A stretch of 64,000 nucleotides of DNA from Carboxylicivirga linearis (GCF_018271995.1 NZ_JAGUCO010000010.1:62001-126000); one strand, 5' to 3'. Shown: positions 51,410-61,889, counted from the stretch's first letter. Notes: generated by a model not told the origin, from the sequence alone. Translations and numbers: made by a program.

Positions 51410-54400
51410 ATGAAAATGAAAAAATTACCTTTTAAAGGGTGGTGTGTGCTTATGCTATTTAGCATTATTACACTACCGGGTGTTTCACAAACATTAAAAC
51501 ATTCGTATACTTTTGAAGATGGTACTTTTGAAGGTACTACTGTTTATGATCAAATAGGTTCAGCAAACGGTACACTACAAGGTGCTGCCAGTGTTACTGG
51601 TGGCGAATTAGTATTAGCAGCCAACGGTGACTATGTATCTTTTGATGGTACTGTAATGGATTTAAATGCATATACTGGGGGTATTACCATTGAGTTTATG
51701 TATAATTCAACAGTGGGTGCAAATGCCGATCACTGGAACTGGATTACTTATTTTGGAGGAGAATCAGGTGCCAGTAGTATTATGGCAGGGGTAAATACCT
51801 GGGGTGAATATAGACTATATAAAAATAATACCGATCCTAAAATTACAGTTGCTAGTAACGATGATGGTAAGTATCATCATGTAGTTGTGATTATGACCGA
51901 TACTAAAATCGCAATGTATGCTGATGGAGCTCTGGTTGGTGAAGAGCTTACAGAAACCTATGCAATTGATGCTGCCTATGCCTACATCGGACGTGCCTAT
52001 TGGGGTGATCCAACATGGGAGGGTGTTATTGATCAATTCAACATTTATGAAGGCGAAATGGATGCCGCTACAGTTGAAAGTAATTATATCGACTATGTAG
52101 GAGAAGATTATGTAAATGCTGATTTAGGCTCTCTTGCATTTGCTCCGGGTGATATGACACCTGAGTTTGATGCTAATGAGCAAGATTATATTGTATATGT
52201 GCCTTACGGAGATACCCTAACTGTTGTTTCTGCTGAAGCAGTTGCAGGTGCTTCAAACTATGTGATTTATACCGACGATGGATCAGTTGTAGAAGATGAT
52301 GGAGTAATAACTTTCGATGAAGCAGGAGAGTATTTAACTATTCATGTTACTGCATTAAGTGGAAATGAAAAATATTATTATGTGGAGGTTCTTCACTATG
52401 CTGCCGAAACTTCAGAACGTTTATCAGATATAGAGGTTGTTGGTGGTACTTTAATAGGTGATTTTAATCCAGACACAACAGCCTACAATATCAGAGCCGA
52501 TTACGGAGCTACTTCTGTTAATATTACCGGTGTGCCTTTTGGGGCTAATGCAACGGTAACAGGCGATGGTGAAATTAACCTTACTGATGGTGTAGCAACG
52601 ACTACCATTCATGTTGTATCGGAAGATACCAATAGTGAAATGGATTATAACGTAACTATTTACGCAACAGAAGTAACAACCGGAGTTGATTATTATTTAC
52701 AGCACGAAGCTTCGGGTTATGTTTTGAGTGAAAGTGAAGAAGAATATAACCTTATAAAAATATACGAACCTTATAACGAACCTACTCAGTTGTTTAAGTT
52801 TGTTGCAACCGATGTGGATGGTCAGTATTATATCCAGAATCAAAACGAAAATTACCTGAGATTAGCTCCTGCTGAAGGAGACCAGGTTTGGGATATGATT
52901 ATGCAGTCATCAATAATGACCGACGAGGATAGCTGTCGTTTTGAGTTGAACGAATTTGAACAAGGACGTTTCCAGATTATTTCAGTGGCCCGTGCCAATG
53001 AATTCGAAAATGTATTTATGGGAACCAATAATTCTGACCTGTTTGGTGGTGTTTACTCAGATAAATGGGATGGAAATGAATTGGCTGTGTGGTCAATTGT
53101 TACTCCAAATCAGTTAGAAACTCAATATAATACATATTTAGAGTCGTTAAGTGTTCTTGACAATGCTTTAATACCTTCATTTAATGCTACGGTTACTGAG
53201 TATCGTGTGGTATTGCCGGCAGAAACCACTCAGTTTACAGTTGAAGCTTCCGCTATGCATGATAATTCCACCGTTAGCGGAGTAGGTACGTATGATGTTG
53301 CAGCTGAAGGAACAGGTAGTGTTACGGTTACAGTAACCAATGGAGGGCAAACACGCGATTACGTTATTAGCTATCTTGTGTACAACGAGGATTTTGCCTT
53401 AATGCATTCTTATACCTTCCTTGATGGTACAGCAAAAGACGAAGTGAGCGGTGCTGACGGTGTTGTGCATGGAGGAGCCATTGATCAGGGGGTTTATACA
53501 ACCAGCGAATTAGGTGAGTATATTGAGTTGCCTGCAGCTGATATAGCTATTAATACCTATCCAAGTCTTACGTTTGAGCACTGGATTAGAGCTAATACAG
53601 AAGAAGCCAATGCAAATTCAAATACAATGATTTCCACGTTTGGTAGAACTGATTACTACGGATATGACTATGTGTATACTTCGGCAAAAAGTAGAGCAGC
53701 TATGAGCGCAACAGTTACTGAAAATCCATGGAGCAATGAAAATGGTATTGACGGTGATAATCTGGATCTTGATCTAACAGGTAATTTACACCATTTGGTA
53801 ACAATAATAACCAATGAGGCAATGTTCTTTTATGTTGATGGTCAGCAAGCAGGTGATCCGGTTGCGTTAAATGACAATAACAGAATTGCTTACTTAAGCA
53901 ACGATGCAGCATACTTGTGTAAATCAATTTACGAAGCAGATAATAGCTGGATTGGTTCGATTGAAGAATTTAACATCTATTCAGGTGTTATGGACGGTGC
54001 TACTATTCTGGAGAACTTAGCTAGCGGACCAAAACAATATGCCGGAAACGATGCCACCTTAAGTGATTTAACCATTGATGGGGTAACGATTGAAGATTTC
54101 CATTCTGCTACCTTTAACTATATAGTTACAGTTGAAGAAGGGGTAACTCCGGTAATTGCAGCTACAACCAAGGAAGTAAATGCAACTTATGAGGTTAATG
54201 GTCCTTCAGCAATTCCTGGAACTGCAACAGTTGTGGTTACTGCTGCCGATGGAGAAACAACAGCTACTTATACCATTGAGTTTGATACCCCAACTGGTAT
54301 TGGTTCACCAAAAGAAGGTGCAATAAAAGTTTATCCAACTGTTTCTACTGGCCAATTTACAGTTGAAATGGAAGGTCAGTCTTCGGTTATTGGAGTTTAT

Positions 54401-54538
54401 GACCTTGCGGGAAGATTAGTTAAACAAATTATAACAAAAGCGCAACGCGAAGTAATTACCATCGATCAAAAAGGAATGTACATTGTAAAAGTTGATTGCG
54501 AAGGAAAAACAAAATTGTTTAAGGTGTTTAAACAATAG
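51410..54538 (+). CDS. T9SS-secreted multidomain protein B (LamG, cadherin-like, beta-trefoil, LamG)
   Basis: A 1042-residue protein with signal to about residue 26. Modules: LamG-like concanavalin fold (27-228), cadherin-like beta-sandwiches (236-330 and 337-420), a beta-trefoil-like module (425-567, with YYLQHEASGYVL and repeated W/F-containing units), a third cadherin-like domain (573-656), a second LamG-like domain (662-875), a fourth cadherin-like domain (880-965) and the T9SS tail (972-1042). From residue 230 onward it is closely similar to protein D. No enzyme motifs are seen. A lectin or adhesin role is the most sensible reading, but no ligand can be named. Confidence 0.8.
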   Translation: MKMKKLPFKGWCVLMLFSIITLPGVSQTLKHSYTFEDGTFEGTTVYDQIGSANGTLQGAASVTGGELVLAANGDYVSFDGTVMDLNAYTGGITIEFMYNSTVGANADHWNWITYFGGESGASSIMAGVNTWGEYRLYKNNTDPKITVASNDDGKYHHVVVIMTDTKIAMYADGALVGEELTETYAIDAAYAYIGRAYWGDPTWEGVIDQFNIYEGEMDAATVESNYIDYVGEDYVNADLGSLAFAPGDMTPEFDANEQDYIVYVPYGDTLTVVSAEAVAGASNYVIYTDDGSVVEDDGVITFDEAGEYLTIHVTALSGNEKYYYVEVLHYAAETSERLSDIEVVGGTLIGDFNPDTTAYNIRADYGATSVNITGVPFGANATVTGDGEINLTDGVATTTIHVVSEDTNSEMDYNVTIYATEVTTGVDYYLQHEASGYVLSESEEEYNLIKIYEPYNEPTQLFKFVATDVDGQYYIQNQNENYLRLAPAEGDQVWDMIMQSSIMTDEDSCRFELNEFEQGRFQIISVARANEFENVFMGTNNSDLFGGVYSDKWDGNELAVWSIVTPNQLETQYNTYLESLSVLDNALIPSFNATVTEYRVVLPAETTQFTVEASAMHDNSTVSGVGTYDVAAEGTGSVTVTVTNGGQTRDYVISYLVYNEDFALMHSYTFLDGTAKDEVSGADGVVHGGAIDQGVYTTSELGEYIELPAADIAINTYPSLTFEHWIRANTEEANANSNTMISTFGRTDYYGYDYVYTSAKSRAAMSATVTENPWSNENGIDGDNLDLDLTGNLHHLVTIITNEAMFFYVDGQQAGDPVALNDNNRIAYLSNDAAYLCKSIYEADNSWIGSIEEFNIYSGVMDGATILENLASGPKQYAGNDATLSDLTIDGVTIEDFHSATFNYIVTVEEGVTPVIAATTKEVNATYEVNGPSAIPGTATVVVTAADGETTATYTIEFDTPTGIGSPKEGAIKVYPTVSTGQFTVEMEGQSSVIGVYDLAGRLVKQIITKAQREVITIDQKGMYIVKVDCEGKTKLFKVFKQ

Positions 54539-54560
54539 GGATTTATGTAAATGATATCGA

Positions 54561-54593
54561 GGGGCTATCTAATTTAGGTAGCCCCTTTCTTTT
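54561..54593 (+). terminator. Terminator after protein B
   Basis: A 10-bp stem GGGGCTATCT/AGGTAGCCCC (54561-54570 with 54576-54585), AATTT loop, then TTTCTTTT. Confidence 0.88.
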
Positions 54594-54772
54594 GTGCTGT
54601 TTTAAAATAAGTGACATTTTAAATCGAATTTGTTAAAGTGTAAGAATGTTAAAAAAAGTAACATTGAGTTAGTGTTTGTTTAAACTTACAAGTGATTTTA
54701 TAGCGATAATTCAAGATAAAAACAAATATTTTTTTTAACTTTTTAAATCTCTAATTTTTAATTTAAGTTATT

Positions 54773-57700
54773 ATGAAAAAAGGATTTTTACTTTTAAAAT
54801 TCTGGAGTGTTTTAATGGTGCTGGGAATTTTCTCAACAGCATCCTTAACCGGGCAAACATTAATGCACTCATATACCTTTGAAGATGGTACCTTTGAAGG
54901 AACTACTGTTTATGATCAAACAGGAGATTTAGATGGAACTTTAGGTGGCGATAGAATCTCCATTGCAGATGGTATGTGTACTGTTGCAGGGGCTACTGCC
55001 AATAATCATGGATGGATGTCTGTAGATGGAACCGCATTAGCTCTTAACTCTTATTCTTCTATTACATTTGAGGCATTTCTTGTTGCCGGTGATAATGAGA
55101 ATAATGGTGTGTTTACAATGTTAGGTTATTTTGGTGGAACTACACCAGGAGATAATTGTTTTTGGTATCAGCCAACACGTTCGGGTAATGAATCAAGAGC
55201 AGAAACAGATAATGGAACTGCTACAATCACAGCAGCTGCTGGAGAAGTGGAATTAGATGACGGTAAAATGCATCATGTTGTTGTGGTATTAACTGGTACT
55301 GAGTTATCGTATTACCTCGATGGAGCTTTATTGAGTCAGGTGTCAACCGAAGGAGCCGATTATATTAGCACCATTGGTACCGATGTAGCCAACTTCTTTA
55401 GAGGTGTTGATGGTTGGAATGACCCTAATTATAATGGATCTGTTGATGAGTTTAATATCTATGACGGAGCAATGGATCAGACTACTATCGAAAGCCGTTG
55501 GGTAGATTACGTAGGTGATGATTATATAAATTCAAGTCTGGCTAGTTTATCGGCTACTCCCGGAGAGTTTGAGGATCCTTTTGACCCTGCAGTATTTGAT
55601 AATTACCTGAATGTACCGTATGCAACAACCCAGGTTGAATTTGATATTGTTACAGCGGCAGATGTAGCAACCTATACAGTATATGAAGGTACGTCGGGCG
55701 ATGAGTTTACAGATGACATTGTAACCTTTGATGAAAATGGAATTGATATTGTTATTGAAGTTTTTGCATTAAGTGGTACATCAACCAAATATTATGTATC
55801 TATTTATGTTGATGAGGGTACTTATGATGATCGTTTACAGGATATTGAACTTTCAGTATCAGCCTTAGATCCTGTATTTGATCCTGATGTTCTGGATTAT
55901 AGTGTTATCGTACCAAATGGAACAGCATCAGTTGATGTTGCTGGAATTCCTTTTTATTCTGCAACTACAGTAACAGGTAATGGAACGGTTACTATAACAG
56001 GTGGTACAGGATCTATCTCACTTACTACAGTAGCTGAAACAGGTGGTGCAACAAGAACATATAATGTTTCTTTCACCGAAGCTGATGGTCTTAACTATGC
56101 TCTTAATCTCGATGGTAATGATGGTCAGACAAGTAATGTTGATATCTCAGGTTTGAATTTAACAACCTTACCTTATACCATGGAAATGTGGTTCAAGCCA
56201 AGTGCAGTTCCACAATCGGATTATGCTGGAATGATAATGAATGGTAGTAATACAGTTAACGGAATGAGTTATGTGGGATGGCAGAGAGATTATGATGCCA
56301 TGCGATTGAATGCTACCGGAAATGGTGATCAGTATGCAGGACCAACCGTAACACATGAAATTACAGAGGGGTGGCATCATGTGGCAGCTATTGTAACTGA
56401 AAACTCAAGAACTCTTATTTTAGATGGTGTTGAATATAACGAAGCAGCCAACTTTACACCAGTTGACTGGACACAGGAAAAAACTTATATAGGAGCATGG
56501 GATGGCTATTGGTCTCGCACATTTAGTGGATTAGTAGATGAAGTTAAAATCTGGAATGATTCAATTTCACCTGAGATATTAAGTGCTAATAAATACGATG
56601 CCTTAAATGGCGATGAAACTGGTTTGTTGGCATATTATAGTTTCGACCTGCAAAATAGCTCACAAGCGGTGGATATGGCCGCAGATGCACACCATGGTTT
56701 AATAACCGGTGGTACCTATGAAGTTTCATTCGATAGAGCTAATCTTGAATTATCTTCTTTAATGATTGATGATGAGATGATCCAAGGATTTGTCTCAACT
56801 GCAACTGAATACCGGATAACATTGCCTGTTGGAACTACAACCATAAATGTGGCTGCAACTACTGCTGATGCAACTGCAAAAATTTCCGGAGTGGGTGATA
56901 TTAATGTTTCAGATGGAGCGGGTTCAATAATATTGACTGTTACATCAGCTGATGATTTGTATTCGAGAGACTATGTAATACATTATCTGCTTGATACAGA
57001 ATTAACGCTAATGCATTCTTATACATTTACCGATGGTACAGCACGTGATACAATTAGTGGAGCAAATGGGTTTGTAACTGGTGGATTTATCGAAAATGGT
57101 ATGTTTGTAAGTGACCCAACTGGATATGTTACTTTACCAGCCGAAGATATTGCTATCAATTCTTTCCCATCTATCACCATGGAAGCATATGTGAAGGCTG
57201 GTAACAATACAGGTAATACAATGCTTACCTATTGGGGTGGTTTATCAGGAAGCAATACCTATTGGGTTTCAGTGCAAAATGAAGCTGATTATACTAGAGC
57301 TACAGTTGATCAAGGGAGTGGACAGTATAGATCAGAGACAGCAGGAGAGGCAGCGGAAGACGGAATTTACCATTATGTAACTACCTTAACCAATGATTCA
57401 ATTTCATTATACATTAATGGAGCAGCTATTGGTAAAACAGCTCTTCCGGCTGATTATAGTATTTACGGATTGAGTAACGAAAATGCATGGATTTGCTATA
57501 GTGGTTATGCAGCTGATCCTGTTTGGTTAGGTTCTGTATACGAGTTTAATGTATATTCCGGAGAAATGGATGATATTACCATTCTTAACAGAGCACAGAA
57601 CTTACCTGAAGAAGATAATACTATGGATGCCACTTTAAGTACATTAAGATTGGATGGTGATACTATCGAAGGATTCCATTCGGCCAATTTGGAATATACG

Positions 57701-58120
57701 GTTGCATTGGAAGATGGAACAGTGCCAGTAATTGATGGAGTTGTTAAAGTAGATGGAGCTGAAATAACAACCATTACACCACCGGATGCAATTCCTGGTG
57801 TGGGTACTGTTTTGGTTACTGCTTTAGATGGAACCACAACCAATACTTATACAATCAATTTTGAGATTGCAACCGGAGTAGAAAAACCTGTTAAAGAAAG
57901 TGCAATTAAGGTTTATCCTACAGTTTCAACAGGTGAGTTTACGGTTGAAATGGAAGGACAAACTTCTATGATTACGGTATACGATTTAGCTGGTAGATTA
58001 GTGAAACAAGTTAAAACCAATTCGCAAAGAGAAATTATTTCACTGAATCAAAAAGGTATGTATATTGTTAAAGTTCACTCAGACGATGAAACTAAATTAT
58101 TTAAGGTTTTCAAGAGATAA
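54773..58120 (+). CDS. T9SS-secreted multidomain protein C (three LamG-like domains)
   Basis: A 1115-residue protein, signal to about residue 28 (SLTGQ). Modules: LamG-like (29-245), two cadherin-like sandwiches (about 250-435), a second LamG-like domain (about 440-650, YALNLDGNDGQ, LPYTMEMWFKPS, EGWHHVAA) where B and D have the beta-trefoil, cadherin-like, a third LamG-like domain (about 750-940), cadherin-like and the T9SS tail. Residues 1-245 are closely similar to protein D, and the third LamG is closest to that of protein A. It has its own terminator, so each paralog appears to be a separate transcription unit. Confidence 0.8.
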   Translation: MKKGFLLLKFWSVLMVLGIFSTASLTGQTLMHSYTFEDGTFEGTTVYDQTGDLDGTLGGDRISIADGMCTVAGATANNHGWMSVDGTALALNSYSSITFEAFLVAGDNENNGVFTMLGYFGGTTPGDNCFWYQPTRSGNESRAETDNGTATITAAAGEVELDDGKMHHVVVVLTGTELSYYLDGALLSQVSTEGADYISTIGTDVANFFRGVDGWNDPNYNGSVDEFNIYDGAMDQTTIESRWVDYVGDDYINSSLASLSATPGEFEDPFDPAVFDNYLNVPYATTQVEFDIVTAADVATYTVYEGTSGDEFTDDIVTFDENGIDIVIEVFALSGTSTKYYVSIYVDEGTYDDRLQDIELSVSALDPVFDPDVLDYSVIVPNGTASVDVAGIPFYSATTVTGNGTVTITGGTGSISLTTVAETGGATRTYNVSFTEADGLNYALNLDGNDGQTSNVDISGLNLTTLPYTMEMWFKPSAVPQSDYAGMIMNGSNTVNGMSYVGWQRDYDAMRLNATGNGDQYAGPTVTHEITEGWHHVAAIVTENSRTLILDGVEYNEAANFTPVDWTQEKTYIGAWDGYWSRTFSGLVDEVKIWNDSISPEILSANKYDALNGDETGLLAYYSFDLQNSSQAVDMAADAHHGLITGGTYEVSFDRANLELSSLMIDDEMIQGFVSTATEYRITLPVGTTTINVAATTADATAKISGVGDINVSDGAGSIILTVTSADDLYSRDYVIHYLLDTELTLMHSYTFTDGTARDTISGANGFVTGGFIENGMFVSDPTGYVTLPAEDIAINSFPSITMEAYVKAGNNTGNTMLTYWGGLSGSNTYWVSVQNEADYTRATVDQGSGQYRSETAGEAAEDGIYHYVTTLTNDSISLYINGAAIGKTALPADYSIYGLSNENAWICYSGYAADPVWLGSVYEFNVYSGEMDDITILNRAQNLPEEDNTMDATLSTLRLDGDTIEGFHSANLEYTVALEDGTVPVIDGVVKVDGAEITTITPPDAIPGVGTVLVTALDGTTTNTYTINFEIATGVEKPVKESAIKVYPTVSTGEFTVEMEGQTSMITVYDLAGRLVKQVKTNSQREIISLNQKGMYIVKVHSDDETKLFKVFKR

Positions 58121-58153
58121 TTAATAGATGGAATATTTTGAAGTTGAATTTAG

Positions 58154-58182
58154 GAAGAGGTCTGTTAGACCTCTTCTTTTTT
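58154..58182 (+). terminator. Terminator after protein C
   Basis: A perfect 10-bp stem GAAGAGGTCT/AGACCTCTTC (58154-58163 with 58167-58176), GTT loop and a T6 run. Confidence 0.92.
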
Positions 58183-58535
58183 ATTATTTAGAAAAGAGTA
58201 TATAAATAAAAAATATAAAAAATATAAAAAATATAAAAAATATCACCAATCATATTTATACATCTACATATAAGAAATTAAAATGGGTTCGTGATTTTTT
58301 TAACACTTTTTGTTCAGACTAGAACTTAAATTTATTGTTGATATATTAGTGCTAAAGGGTAGAATATTTGTATATTGGGGTGAGTTATGTTGCTGTGAGT
58401 TATCTTTAGGTAGGTTTATTTCTGACGAATTATTTTACGATTGTGCCGAAAAAGTAACAAAGTAAAGAAACTAATACTAATAAATTGTGCAACACAAATT
58501 AACAATTTATATCTCTAATTATTAATTAAGTTACT
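58183..58535 (+). other. Intergenic region upstream of protein D
   Basis: Contains the A-tract repeat and a leader (58511-58535) nearly identical to that of protein C (54747-54772), both ending in AAGTTA-T/C-TATG with the start codon. No exact -7 element was found. No gene is seen. Confidence 0.5.
58208..58243. repeat. Tandem repeat, four copies of a 9-bp A-tract unit
   Basis: AAAAAATAT is repeated four times without a mismatch. It sits about 290 bases upstream of protein D. It is the only perfect short tandem repeat I found in the window. Near-helical A-tract phasing could bend DNA, and copy number could vary by slippage. Confidence 0.9.
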
Positions 58536-61500
58536 ATGAAAAAAAGATTTCTACTTTTAAAATTCTGGTATATTTTTATTGTGCTGGCAACTGTTTCAAC
58601 CGCATCCTTAACCGGGCAAACATTAATGCACTCATATACCTTTGAAGATGGTACTTTTGAAGGAAGTACTGTTTTTGATCAGACAGGGGATTTAGATGGA
58701 ACCCTGGGAGGTGATCGTATTTCTATTGCTGATGGTATGTGTACTGTTTCTGGAGCTACTGCCAATAATCATGGGTGGATCTCATTAGATGGAACTGCTT
58801 TAGCGCTGAATACTTATACTGCTATTACATTTGAGGCGTTTCTTGTTGCCGGTGATAATGAGAATGGTAGTTTTACTATGCTAGGTTATTTTGGTACATC
58901 CACGCCGGGGAATGGTTGTTTTTGGTATCAGCCATCACGTTCGGGCAATGAATCAAGAGCAGAGACAAATAATACATCGACAACAATAACAGCCGCCGTT
59001 CCAGAAGTGGAGTTGGATGATGGTAAAATGCATCATGTTGTTGTGGTGCTGACAGGTACTGAGTTGTCGTATTACCTCGATGGAGCCTTATTAGCTCAAA
59101 CATCAACAGAAGGGGCCGATTTTATCGGTACCATTGGTACCGATGTAGCCAATTTCTTTAGAGGTGTTGATGGTTGGAATGATCCAAACTATAATGGATC
59201 AGTGGATGAGTTTAATATTTACGATGGAGCAATGGATCAGACTACAATAGAGAGTCGTTGGGTTACATATGTTGGAGAAGACTATCTTAATGCAGATTTA
59301 GCCTCTATTTCATGTACACCAGGTGATCTGACACCAACGTTTGATCCTGCTGAACTAGATTATACTGTATATGTGCCTTATGGAGATACAACAACAGTTA
59401 TTAGTGTTGAAACGGCTGCTGATGTGGCAAGCTATACCATTTATACGTACGATGGAACAGTTGTTGGAGATGATGGAGTGGTCACTTTTACCGAGGATGG
59501 AGAGAATCTAACCATTTATGTTACTGCTTTAAGTGGAGATGAAAAGTATTATTATGTGGATGTTTATCAGTATCCTGAAAAAACATCTGAGCGTTTATCT
59601 GATATAGAGGTTACAGGTGGTACTTTAATAGGTGACTTTAATCCTGATTCAACTTCTTACAATATCAGAGCTGATTACGGTGCAACTTTAGTTGAGATTA
59701 CCGGTGTGCCTTTTGGGTCTGGAGCTACTGTAACAGGTGACGGCGTAATTAACCTTACTGACGGTGTTGGATCAGCTACCATTCATGTTGTGTCGGAAGA
59801 TGCAAACAGTGAAATGGATTATAATGTAACTATTTACGCAACAGAAATAACAACCGGAGTTGATTATTACCTTCAGCACGAAGCTTCGGGCTATGTTGTA
59901 GGTGAAAGTGGCGAAGAGTATAATATGATTAAAATCTATGAGCCTTATAATGAACCTACTCAATTATTTCAGTTTGTATCAACTGATGTAGCAGGTCAGT
60001 ATTATATCCAAAACAAAAATGGTAATTACCTAAGATTAGCTCCAAAGAACGGAGATCAGGTATGGGATATGATAATGCAGCCTACTATAATGGTAGAGGA
60101 AGATAGCTGTCGTTTTGAGTTGAATGAATTTGAACAGGGACGTTTCCAGATCGTTTCAGTGGCTCGTGCCAATGAATTTGAAAATGTATTTATGGGAACC
60201 AATAATTCTAACCTGTTTGGTGGAGTTTACTCAGATAAATGGGATGGAAATGAAATGGCTTATTGGTCAATTGTAACACCGGATCAGATAGATGTTCAAT
60301 ACAATACTTATTTAGAGTCGTTAAGTGTTCTTGACAATGCTTTAATACCTTCTTTTGATGCTACTGTTACTGAGTATCGTGTTGTATTACCAGAAGGAAC
60401 TGCTCAGTTTACCGTTGAGGCTATAGCTCAGCATGTTAGTGCAACAGTTGCTGGAGCAGGTACAATTGATGTGGCAGCTGAAGGAGAAGGTAGTGTTACT
60501 GTTACCGTAACCAATGGAGGGCAAACACGTGATTACGTTATTAGTTATGTATTATACAGTGAAGATTTTGCCTTAATGCATTCTTATACATTCCTTGATG
60601 GTACAGCAAAAGACGAAGTGAGCGGTGCTGATGGTGTTGTGTACGGAGGAGCTATTGACCAAGGTGTTTTTACAGCCAGCCAATTAGGGGAGTATATTGA
60701 GTTACCTGCAGGAGATATAGCTATTAATACATACACAAGTGTTACGTTTGAACATTTTATAAGAGCTAATACAGAAGGAGCCAATACAAATTCAAATACA
60801 ATGATCTCTGCATTTGGCCGATCTGATGGATATGGATACGACTATTTCTTTACTTCGGCTAAAAGTAGAGCGGCTATTAGTGCAACGGTTACTGAAAATC
60901 CATGGGAGAATGAAAGTGGTGTTACTGGTACTGATCTGGATGCTGACCTAACAGGTGCTTTACATCATTTGGTAGCAATTATTACTAAGGATGCTTTGTA
61001 TTTTTATGTTGATGGATCGATAGCAGGTGATCCGGTTGCTTTAAATGAAAATAACAGAGTTGAATATTTAAGTAACGAGGTAGCCTATTTGTTCAAATCT
61101 GTTTACCCAAATGATAATACCTGGATTGGTTCGATTGAAGAGTTTAATATCTATGCTGGTGTAATGGATGATGCTACTATTCTTGAAAACTCTATCGCTG
61201 GACCAAAAGCATATGCCGGAAACGATGCAACCTTAAGTGATTTAACTGTTAATGGAGTGACTATTGAAGGTTTCCATTCTGCTACTTTTAACTATATGGT
61301 TACAGTTGAAGAAGGGGTAACTCCGGTAATTGTAGCTACAACCAAGGAAGCAAATGCAACTTATGAGGTTAATGGTCCTTCAGCAATTCCTGGAACTGCA
61401 ACGGTTGTGGTTACTGCTGCTGACGGTGAAACAACCAATACTTACACAATAGAGTTTGATACAGCAACTGGTATTGGTTCATCTACTGAAGGAGGAATAA

Positions 61501-61712
61501 AAGTTTATCCAACAGTATCAACTGGTGAGTTTACAGTAGAAATGGAAGGTCAAACTTCTTTAATAACTGTTTATGATTTAGCTGGTAGATTAGTTAAGCA
61601 GGTGAAATCAAACACTCAACGTGAGATCATTTCAATTGACCAAAAAGGAATGTACATTGTAAAAGTAGAATCTGATGGAGACACTAAATTATTTAAAGTC
61701 TTTAAAAGATAA
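58536..61712 (+). CDS. T9SS-secreted multidomain protein D (mosaic of B and C)
   Basis: A 1058-residue protein with signal to about residue 28. Modules: LamG-like (29-243), two cadherin-like (about 245-435), beta-trefoil-like (438-582), cadherin-like, LamG-like (677-890), cadherin-like and T9SS tail (985-1058). Its first 243 residues match protein C (shared LAVAGDNEN-type loop, NFFRGVDGWNDPNYNGSVDE), whereas the rest matches protein B (shared ETSERLSDIEV, GVDYYLQHEASGYV, NEFENVFMGTNNS). The change of closest relative is abrupt near YVGEDY. It is followed by a terminator and the regulator gene. Confidence 0.8.
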   Translation: MKKRFLLLKFWYIFIVLATVSTASLTGQTLMHSYTFEDGTFEGSTVFDQTGDLDGTLGGDRISIADGMCTVSGATANNHGWISLDGTALALNTYTAITFEAFLVAGDNENGSFTMLGYFGTSTPGNGCFWYQPSRSGNESRAETNNTSTTITAAVPEVELDDGKMHHVVVVLTGTELSYYLDGALLAQTSTEGADFIGTIGTDVANFFRGVDGWNDPNYNGSVDEFNIYDGAMDQTTIESRWVTYVGEDYLNADLASISCTPGDLTPTFDPAELDYTVYVPYGDTTTVISVETAADVASYTIYTYDGTVVGDDGVVTFTEDGENLTIYVTALSGDEKYYYVDVYQYPEKTSERLSDIEVTGGTLIGDFNPDSTSYNIRADYGATLVEITGVPFGSGATVTGDGVINLTDGVGSATIHVVSEDANSEMDYNVTIYATEITTGVDYYLQHEASGYVVGESGEEYNMIKIYEPYNEPTQLFQFVSTDVAGQYYIQNKNGNYLRLAPKNGDQVWDMIMQPTIMVEEDSCRFELNEFEQGRFQIVSVARANEFENVFMGTNNSNLFGGVYSDKWDGNEMAYWSIVTPDQIDVQYNTYLESLSVLDNALIPSFDATVTEYRVVLPEGTAQFTVEAIAQHVSATVAGAGTIDVAAEGEGSVTVTVTNGGQTRDYVISYVLYSEDFALMHSYTFLDGTAKDEVSGADGVVYGGAIDQGVFTASQLGEYIELPAGDIAINTYTSVTFEHFIRANTEGANTNSNTMISAFGRSDGYGYDYFFTSAKSRAAISATVTENPWENESGVTGTDLDADLTGALHHLVAIITKDALYFYVDGSIAGDPVALNENNRVEYLSNEVAYLFKSVYPNDNTWIGSIEEFNIYAGVMDDATILENSIAGPKAYAGNDATLSDLTVNGVTIEGFHSATFNYMVTVEEGVTPVIVATTKEANATYEVNGPSAIPGTATVVVTAADGETTNTYTIEFDTATGIGSSTEGGIKVYPTVSTGEFTVEMEGQTSLITVYDLAGRLVKQVKSNTQREIISIDQKGMYIVKVESDGDTKLFKVFKR

Positions 61713-61735
61713 TTGATATTTTATTTTAGTTAGAG

Positions 61736-61759
61736 AGGGGGCCTAATGGCCCCTTTTTT
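61736..61759 (+). terminator. Terminator after protein D
   Basis: An 8-bp GC-rich stem AGGGGGCC/GGCCCCTT with one G-U pair (61736-61743 with 61748-61755), TAAT loop and T6 run. Confidence 0.88.
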
Positions 61760-61854
61760 AATGGAATAAATTGAATCCTAAAATAGATATGTATTCAGTA
61801 TTGATATATTACGCATGTTGCAAATAATTCAGTTTCGGTAGTGTTTTTATTCTT

Positions 61855-61862
61855 TATATTTG
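61855..61862 (+). promoter_or_regulatory. -7 element of the transmembrane AraC regulator
   Basis: TATATTTG matches TAnnTTTG. TTTC at 61833-61836, 18 bases upstream, is a weak -33 match. The leader would be about 20 bases. Confidence 0.5.
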
Positions 61863-61889
61863 TTTTAACTAAAATGCAAGGAACTAGAA

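Noticed and set aside
46863-61712. Proteins A-D as glycoside hydrolases or lyases
   Set aside because: No catalytic motif of a known family was found; LamG, cadherin-like and trefoil modules explain nearly all of the length.
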